From assembly GCF_000383235.1 (NCBI RefSeq), contig NZ_KB910936.1, forward strand, positions 1-64,000: DNA of 64,000 nt, given 5' to 3'. The position numbers and the translations under genes are program-made. Shown here piece by piece: positions 58,899 to 64,000 of the stretch (positions within the stretch are counted from its first letter, which is position 1; every line of letters begins with the position of its first letter). This stretch comes from Bacillus sp. 123MFChir2 (lineage in GTDB: Bacteria; Bacillota; Bacilli; Bacillales; Bacillaceae_G). The notes below the pieces were generated by a model. That model saw nothing but the letters and a program-made list of their open reading frames with translations, was not told where the DNA came from and made no database searches.

Positions 58899-61502
58899 AT
58901 GGTAGTCAAAGAGAAAGTTGTAAATGAAGCGCAAGAAGTTAAAGGTATGATTGAGACGTTAGTAAAGAAAGGTCAAAAAGCTTTACAAGCATTAGAAGGT
59001 TTTACACAGGAACAAATTGATAAAATTGTACATGAAATGGCACTTGCGGGTGTGGATCAACATATGCCGCTTGCAAAAATGGCTGTTGAAGAAACGGGCC
59101 GCGGTGTGTATGAGGATAAATGTATTAAAAATATTTTCGCAACTGAATATATTTGGAATAGTATAAAAAACGATAAAACAGTGGGGATTATTCGTGAGGA
59201 TCCACATGAGGAAGTAATAGAAATTGCAGAGCCGGTCGGTGTGGTTGCTGGGGTAACACCGGTAACAAATCCAACATCAACAACAATGTTTAAAGCAATC
59301 ATTGCGATGAAAACGAGAAACCCAATTATTTTTGCATTCCACCCTTCAGCGCAGCAATGTTCTATCGCAGCTGCAAAAACAGTGCGCGATGCTGCAGTAA
59401 AAGCTGGTGCACCAGAGAACTGTATTCAATGGATTGAAAAGCCTTCTGTTGAGGCAACAAAACAATTAATGAATCATGAAGGTGTAGCGCTCGTTCTAGC
59501 AACTGGAGGAGCTGGAATGGTGAAATCAGCATATTCTACTGGTAAACCAGCTCTAGGGGTAGGACCAGGTAACGTTCCATGCTATATGGAAAAATCAGCG
59601 AACGTGAAACGTGCTGTAAATGATGTGATTTTATCGAAAACGTTTGATAACGGTATGATTTGTGCTTCTGAACAAGCGATTATTGTGGACAAAGAAATCT
59701 ATAATGATGTGAAACAAGAAATGATCGCAAATAATTGTTACTTTGTGACAGAAGAGGAACGAAAAAAATTAGAGAAGCTTGTTATTAATGAGAATACGTG
59801 TGCAGTAAATAGTGATATTGTTGGGAAATCTGCACATTACATTGCAGCATTAGCAGGGATTACAGTACCTGAAGATACAAAAATGCTTGTAGCTGAAATT
59901 AAAGGAGTCGGTGCAGCTTATCCGTTATCTCGTGAAAAATTAAGTCCGGTATTAGCTTGTATAAAAGCAAATTCATTAGAAGAAGGATTACAGCATTGTG
60001 AAAATATGCTAGAGCTTGGCGGATTAGGACATTCTGCTGTCATTCATTCTACAAATAAAGAAGTACAAAAACAGTTTGGACTACGTATGAAAGCATGTCG
60101 TCTTATTATAAATGCTCCATCAGCACAGGGTGGAATTGGTGATATATATAATGCTTTCATTCCATCGCTTACACTTGGATGCGGATCATACGGAAAGAAC
60201 TCTATTTCTCAAAACGTAACAGCAACACATTTAATGAACGTAAAGAGACTTGCAAATAGAAAAAAGAATATGCAATGGTTCAAATTGCCACCAAAAATTT
60301 ATTTTGAAAAACACGCTACGCAATATTTAGCAAGCATGCCGAACATTTCACGCGCATTCATTGTAACAGATCCTGGAATGGTACAGTATGGTTATATTGA
60401 TGTAGTAACGCATTATTTAGCTCAACATAGAAATGATGTAAAAGTAGAAATATTCTCTGAAGTAGAACCAGATCCGTCAGATGAAACTGTATTTAAAGGT
60501 GCAGAAATGATGAGAAGCTTCAAACCAGACGTTATTATTGCTCTTGGCGGTGGATCAGCGATGGATGCAGCAAAAGGAATGTGGTTATTTTATGAGCATC
60601 CAGAAACAGAATTCTTTGGTATAAAACAAAAGTTTTTAGATATTAGAAAACGTACATGTAAATATCCAAAACTAGGAGATAAGGCGCAGTTTGTTGCGAT
60701 TCCGACAACATCTGGAACAGGGTCAGAAGTGACACCATTTGCGGTTATTACAGATAAAAAGAACAATATCAAATATCCGCTCGCTGACTATGAATTAACA
60801 CCAGACGTTGCCATTGTGGATCCGCAGTTTGTTATGACAGTACCACCGCATATTACTGCTGACACAGGAATGGATGTTTTAACACATGCAATTGAAGCGT
60901 ACGTATCGATTATGGCAAATGATTATACAGATGGATTAGCTTTAAAAGCAATGGATCTTGTGTTTAAATATTTACCGCGCGCATATAAAGATGGCAATGA
61001 TGAAGAAGCTCGTGAAAAAATGCATAATGCATCAGCAATGGCTGGTATGGCATTTGCAAATGCATTTCTTGGTATTAACCATAGCTTAGCACATAAATTG
61101 GGACCGGAATTCCATATTCCGCACGGACGTGCCAATGCCATTTTAATGCCGCATGTCATTCGCTATAATGCAATCAAACCAAGAAAACATGCACTATTTC
61201 CAAAATATGAGCACTTTGTTGCAGATGAGCGCTATGCACATATTGCAAGAATGCTTGGACTTCCAGCGCGTACAGTGGAAGAAGGCGTAGAATCATTAGT
61301 ACAAGCAATTATCGCTCTTGGAAAAGAATTAAATATCAACATGAGCATTGCTGGTCAAGGTGTTGAAAAAGAAGCATTCGAAGCGGTTGTGGATGTACTT
61401 TCTGAACGAGCATTTGAAGATCAATGTACAACAGCAAATCCGAAATTACCACTTATTTCAGAATTAAAAGAAGTGTATAAGCAAGCATATAAAGGTGTGT
61501 AA
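58899..61502 (+). CDS. adhE: Bifunctional acetaldehyde-CoA/alcohol dehydrogenase AdhE
   Basis: 867 residues from ATG 58899, behind AGGAGGAAATT. N-terminal aldehyde dehydrogenase domain (about 1-440) with the catalytic Cys255 in [10 protein letters not shown]-terminal iron-type alcohol dehydrogenase (about 450-867) with [34 protein letters not shown] and the His-rich iron site ([24 protein letters not shown]). It reduces acetyl-CoA to ethanol in fermentation, recycling two NADH. Two Rex boxes upstream fit redox control. It separates mccB from the yrhC-like gene. Confidence 0.98.
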   Translation: MVVKEKVVNEAQEVKGMIETLVKKGQKALQALEGFTQEQIDKIVHEMALAGVDQHMPLAKMAVEETGRGVYEDKCIKNIFATEYIWNSIKNDKTVGIIREDPHEEVIEIAEPVGVVAGVTPVTNPTSTTMFKAIIAMKTRNPIIFAFHPSAQQCSIAAAKTVRDAAVKAGAPENCIQWIEKPSVEATKQLMNHEGVALVLATGGAGMVKSAYSTGKPALGVGPGNVPCYMEKSANVKRAVNDVILSKTFDNGMICASEQAIIVDKEIYNDVKQEMIANNCYFVTEEERKKLEKLVINENTCAVNSDIVGKSAHYIAALAGITVPEDTKMLVAEIKGVGAAYPLSREKLSPVLACIKANSLEEGLQHCENMLELGGLGHSAVIHSTNKEVQKQFGLRMKACRLIINAPSAQGGIGDIYNAFIPSLTLGCGSYGKNSISQNVTATHLMNVKRLANRKKNMQWFKLPPKIYFEKHATQYLASMPNISRAFIVTDPGMVQYGYIDVVTHYLAQHRNDVKVEIFSEVEPDPSDETVFKGAEMMRSFKPDVIIALGGGSAMDAAKGMWLFYEHPETEFFGIKQKFLDIRKRTCKYPKLGDKAQFVAIPTTSGTGSEVTPFAVITDKKNNIKYPLADYELTPDVAIVDPQFVMTVPPHITADTGMDVLTHAIEAYVSIMANDYTDGLALKAMDLVFKYLPRAYKDGNDEEAREKMHNASAMAGMAFANAFLGINHSLAHKLGPEFHIPHGRANAILMPHVIRYNAIKPRKHALFPKYEHFVADERYAHIARMLGLPARTVEEGVESLVQAIIALGKELNINMSIAGQGVEKEAFEAVVDVLSERAFEDQCTTANPKLPLISELKEVYKQAYKGV

Positions 61503-61507
61503 ATTAG

Positions 61508-61540
61508 AAAGAGCCGTACTGATTACGGCTCTTTTTCTTT
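61508..61540 (+). terminator. Terminator of adhE
   Basis: aaagagccgt (61508-61517) pairs with acggctcttt (61525-61534), followed by TTCTTTT. Confidence 0.93.
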
Positions 61541-61626
61541 TGGGAAACTTCCCCCTCATTGGCTGTATTTACTTGCCTACGAAACGATGAAAATATGATA
61601 CAGTGAAAAGGAGGAGTGATTGAAGA

Positions 61627-61863
61627 ATGAAAGAATTACAGCAAAAAATTGCTGATTATATTCGTTTTGGTCAAGTCATGTTAGCGCTAAGTGCATTTTT
61701 AATGCTCGGCTTATTACTCCCAAATGGACAAAAAGATGCGGTGCAAATGTTTGCCATGATGGGTGTGATTACTGCTTTTTTAGGCGGTTCATTTTATTTT
61801 TTCTACCACGCGCGCGAGCTGCGTGACAAATTAGAGGAGAACAAACATGAACAGCCATTATAA
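61627..61863 (+). CDS. yrhC: YrhC-like small membrane protein
   Basis: 78 residues from ATG 61627. Two membrane segments (FGQVMLALSAFLMLGLLLP at about 14-32 and FAMMGVITAFLGGSFYFFYHA at about 42-62), with a charged C-terminus (RELRDKLEENKHEQ). YrhC follows mccB in B. subtilis. Here adhE lies between. The site GGAGGAGTG is about 10 nt upstream. Function unknown. Confidence 0.82.
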   Translation: MKELQQKIADYIRFGQVMLALSAFLMLGLLLPNGQKDAVQMFAMMGVITAFLGGSFYFFYHARELRDKLEENKHEQPL

Positions 61864-61867
61864 ATAG

Positions 61868-61911
61868 AAACGTTACTTAAAGAATGTGATTCTTTGAGTA
61901 ACGTTTTTTTA
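61868..61911 (+). terminator. Terminator after the yrhC-like gene
   Basis: aaacgttact (61868-61877) pairs with agtaacgttt (61897-61906), with an inner aaagaat/attcttt stem, then TTTTT. Confidence 0.93.
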
Positions 61912-61921
61912 CAACTTTTTA

Positions 61922-61951
61922 TTGACAATGATAATCTTTATCAATTAAATT
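61922..61951 (+). promoter_or_regulatory. Promoter of the iron-uptake operon
   Basis: TTGACA (61922-61927), then a -10 TTAAAT or TAAATT 17-18 bp downstream. The spacer is itself a Fur site. Confidence 0.75.
61927..61946. promoter_or_regulatory. Fur box 1
   Basis: aatgataatctttatcaatt fits the Fur dyad (TGATAAT ... TTATCA) and fills the promoter spacer. Confidence 0.85.
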
Positions 61952-61966
61952 AAAATAGTGGCAAAC

Positions 61967-61983
61967 GATTATCATTATCAATT
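61967..61983. promoter_or_regulatory. Fur box 2
   Basis: gattatcattatcaatt, a second Fur-type sequence covering the region just upstream of the ribosome site. Confidence 0.8.
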
Positions 61984-61995
61984 AGGGGTGAGAGA

Positions 61996-62943
61996 ATGAA
62001 AAAATATATAACGTTATTTACAGCTATCTTTTCTATTTTTTTCTTATTAATCGGCTGCAGTGCAAAAGAAAGCGAGAAAACATCTGCAGCACCAAAAGAA
62101 AAAGAAAAAAAAGAAATTGTTATCACAGACTTCGCAAATCGTAAAGTAACATTTACAAAGTCACCGCAAAGCATCGCAACATTAAGTGTTGGTGATATGG
62201 ATATTCTCCATGCGTTAGGAGGGAATGTTGTTGGGCGACCTAGTACGAAGTTGCCTCTTAGTGAGGAGTTAAAGAAAGTAAAGGAAATAGGGAATGCACA
62301 TCAGCCGAATTTTGAGCAAATAGCAGGATTAAAACCAGAGCTTATGGTCGCAAATAATGGATTTGAGAAGAATATTCCAACGCTAGAAGGACAAGGAACA
62401 AAAGTCATTATTTCTTCTGCAAACTCTGTTCAAGATATTCAAAAGAGCATTGATATGTATGGAAAAGTTCTTCAAAAAGAAGGCAAGGCAAAAGAGTTAA
62501 ACAACAAAATTACAGAACACATGAAGAAATATGAGAAAAAAAGTAATGCGAAAGCACTTTTAGTATATGGTGCTCCCGGAACATATTTGGCAGCGCTGCC
62601 AACATCTTTATCTGGTGATATTTTAGAAAAAACAGGCGGGAAAAATATCGCAGCGGAATTTCCAAAGGTGAAGGAATATCCGCAATATGCGCAGTTAAGC
62701 ACAGAGCGCATTATCGAAGCAAATCCAGATATCATTTTCTTAATCACACACGGTGATTCAGAAGGTGTAAAAAAAGCATTTGAAGGTGAAATGATGAAAA
62801 ATGCAGCGTGGAAAAACTTAGAAGCTGTAAAACATCATCGAGTTGTTATTTTACCACCAGATCTATTCGGTTCAAATCCAGGTACAAACGTAACAGATGC
62901 AATGGACTTTATGTATAAAAGTTTACAAGACGTAAGGAAATGA
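61996..62943 (+). CDS. Iron-complex ABC transporter substrate-binding lipoprotein
   Basis: 315 residues from ATG 61996 after AGGGGTGAGAG. Signal peptide with lipobox LIGC (Cys21). A charged Lys/Glu linker precedes the two-lobed FecB/BtuF-like fold (VITDFANRKVTFTKSPQSIATLS, PNFEQIAGLKPELMVANNG, TERIIEANPDIIFLITHGD). It captures a ferric siderophore or heme at the membrane surface. The exact ligand cannot be told; IsdE-like heme binding is one option. Followed by permease and ATPase genes. Two Fur boxes upstream. Confidence 0.92.
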   Translation: MKKYITLFTAIFSIFFLLIGCSAKESEKTSAAPKEKEKKEIVITDFANRKVTFTKSPQSIATLSVGDMDILHALGGNVVGRPSTKLPLSEELKKVKEIGNAHQPNFEQIAGLKPELMVANNGFEKNIPTLEGQGTKVIISSANSVQDIQKSIDMYGKVLQKEGKAKELNNKITEHMKKYEKKSNAKALLVYGAPGTYLAALPTSLSGDILEKTGGKNIAAEFPKVKEYPQYAQLSTERIIEANPDIIFLITHGDSEGVKKAFEGEMMKNAAWKNLEAVKHHRVVILPPDLFGSNPGTNVTDAMDFMYKSLQDVRK

Positions 62944-62948
62944 TAAAT

Positions 62949-63977
62949 ATGCAAAGTAATGCAGCAGTAAAAGAAAAGTCACATCCATTTGCAAAGAAAA
63001 GATGGATATTAACGGTCGCTTTACTTGCTATGATGGTTCTTGTCCTCTTTTATGGACTTATTGCAGGGAGTTTATCATTTTCATTACAAGAGACTGCACT
63101 AGGTATACAAGATGAAAATTCAACTGTCCATCGAATCGTGTGGGATTTACGTATTCCACGTGTGCTTGTTGGATTTGTTGTGGGAATGTGTTTATCTGCA
63201 TCGGGCGCTTTATTACAAGGAGTTATGAGAAATCCGCTTGCAGATCCCGGAATTATTGGTGTTTCATCGGGAGCAGGGCTCGTTGCCATCGTCATTATGA
63301 TCTTATTTCCACAGCATATGACGTTTCTGCCTCTTGGCGCATTTTCAGGAGCATTTATAACAGCGATGGTTATTTATGCTTTGTCTTGGAAAAAAGGAGC
63401 GCCGCCGTCTCGGATTGTTTTAGTCGGTGTTTCCATTAACGCTTTAATTGGAGCTGCAACGTCAGCACTCATGTTGTTACATAGTGATAAAGTACAATCT
63501 GTTTTGCCGTGGCTAGCAGGCGGAATTGGTGGTGTAAGCTGGTCGCATTTTCATATGATTATTTACTATGCAATCTTTGCGCTCGTTCTTGCTTTCATAG
63601 GGATTAAACATATTCGCGTACTGATGCTTGGAGATGAGATGGCGAAGTTGCTTGGACATCACGTAGAGCGAAGCCGATTTTTCTTAATTGTAGTAAGTAC
63701 GCTATTAGCTGGGATTGCTGTCAGCGTTTCCGGTTTGATTGGTTTTGTCGGACTTGTTGTTCCGCATATATTACGTTTATTAGTTGGGAATGACTACCGC
63801 TATTTATTGCCGTTATCTTGCTTAGGTGGCGGTGTCTTGCTTGTCTTTGCTGATGCAATTGCTAGAAGCTGGTTTGATCCAATTGAACTACCTGTTGGGA
63901 TTTTACTCTCCTTTTTAGGAGGTCCATTCTTCTTATACTTAATTCAGAAAGGAGGAAAACAAAGTGCTTTCCGTTAA
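62949..63977 (+). CDS. FecCD-type iron-complex ABC permease
   Basis: 342 residues from ATG 62949 with AAGGA about 10 nt upstream; ATG 62940, overlapping the previous stop as ATGA, is an alternative adding three residues. About ten membrane helices with the FecCD signatures RIPRVLVGFVVGMCLSASGALLQGVMRNPLADPGIIGVSSGAG and GLIGFVGLVVPHILRLLVGNDYR. It forms the channel for the substrate delivered by the lipoprotein. Its last 14 bp overlap the ATPase gene. Confidence 0.95.
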   Translation: MQSNAAVKEKSHPFAKKRWILTVALLAMMVLVLFYGLIAGSLSFSLQETALGIQDENSTVHRIVWDLRIPRVLVGFVVGMCLSASGALLQGVMRNPLADPGIIGVSSGAGLVAIVIMILFPQHMTFLPLGAFSGAFITAMVIYALSWKKGAPPSRIVLVGVSINALIGAATSALMLLHSDKVQSVLPWLAGGIGGVSWSHFHMIIYYAIFALVLAFIGIKHIRVLMLGDEMAKLLGHHVERSRFFLIVVSTLLAGIAVSVSGLIGFVGLVVPHILRLLVGNDYRYLLPLSCLGGGVLLVFADAIARSWFDPIELPVGILLSFLGGPFFLYLIQKGGKQSAFR

Positions 63978-64000
63978 AGAGGTGTCTTATTCTCATTCAG
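63964..64000 (+). CDS. ABC transporter ATPase, start only
   Basis: GTG 63964, 8 nt after GAAAGGAGG, opens LSVKEVSYSHS, the usual beginning of an ABC ATPase (N-terminal strand before the A-loop Tyr). Only 12 codons are inside the window. It overlaps the permease gene by 14 bp, so the operon is binding protein, permease, ATPase. Confidence 0.7.
   Translation, partial: MLSVKEVSYSHS

Overview
The window is Firmicute chromosome with the gene order of Bacillus sporulation and housekeeping loci (safA/exsA-coxA, bofC, ruvAB, queA-tgt-yajC, spoVB, secDF, recJ-apt-relA-dtd, hisS-aspS, rarA, cymR-iscS-mnmA, recD2, alaS, mltG, trmR-trhP1-trhP2-udk-greA, the yrrT-mtnN-mccA-mccB cluster, adhE). Low GC, sporulation genes, an exact PlcR-type operator and a dispersed family of ~200-bp repeats point to the Bacillus cereus group. 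Several proteins look slightly divergent from mesophilic B. cereus, so a basal member such as B. cytotoxicus is possible, but I cannot confirm a species.

Layout. 1-3.5 kb: spore genes (C-terminus of the SafA/ExsA morphogenetic protein with an 18-bp tandem repeat, a CoxA-like lipoprotein, BofC) and a gene-free stretch that holds a strong candidate for a free-standing structured RNA (about 2346-2460). 3.6-8.2 kb: Holliday-junction helicase, queuosine synthesis and YajC. 8.2-9.6 kb: an inserted secreted phosphatidylinositol phospholipase C with a perfect PlcR box upstream. 9.9-16 kb: membrane proteins, SpoVB, ComN, SecDF. 16-23 kb: cation transporter, RecJ, Apt, RelA, Dtd. 23-24.5 kb: three unassigned small acidic genes, the clearest accessory insertion. 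24.6-28.3 kb: T-box-controlled hisS-aspS. 28.5-29.5 kb: a decayed IS607-type element with fused tnpA and tnpB remnants. 29.5-39.7 kb: TcdA, RsfA-type regulator, RarA, CymR, cysteine desulfurase, MnmA, TPR protein, RecD2. 40-45.5 kb: AI-2E-type transporter, T-box-controlled alaS, IreB, RuvX, DUF1292. 46-54.6 kb: MltG, the tRNA mo5U34 genes, Udk, GreA, a class B PBP, YrrS, YrzA. 54.7-61.9 kb: methionine-to-cysteine salvage operon, Rex-controlled adhE, YrhC. 61.9-64 kb: the start of a Fur-controlled iron uptake ABC operon cut by the window end.

The genes join several circuits. CymR is encoded here and a candidate CymR operator lies before yrrT. IscS feeds sulfur to MnmA. BofC, SafA/ExsA, CoxA, SpoVB, RsfA and a PbpI-like protein belong to sporulation. 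Rex, Fur, PlcR and T-box sites can be read directly from the sequence. Eleven copies of one repeat family, in both orientations and all intergenic, punctuate the window, often just downstream of a terminator.
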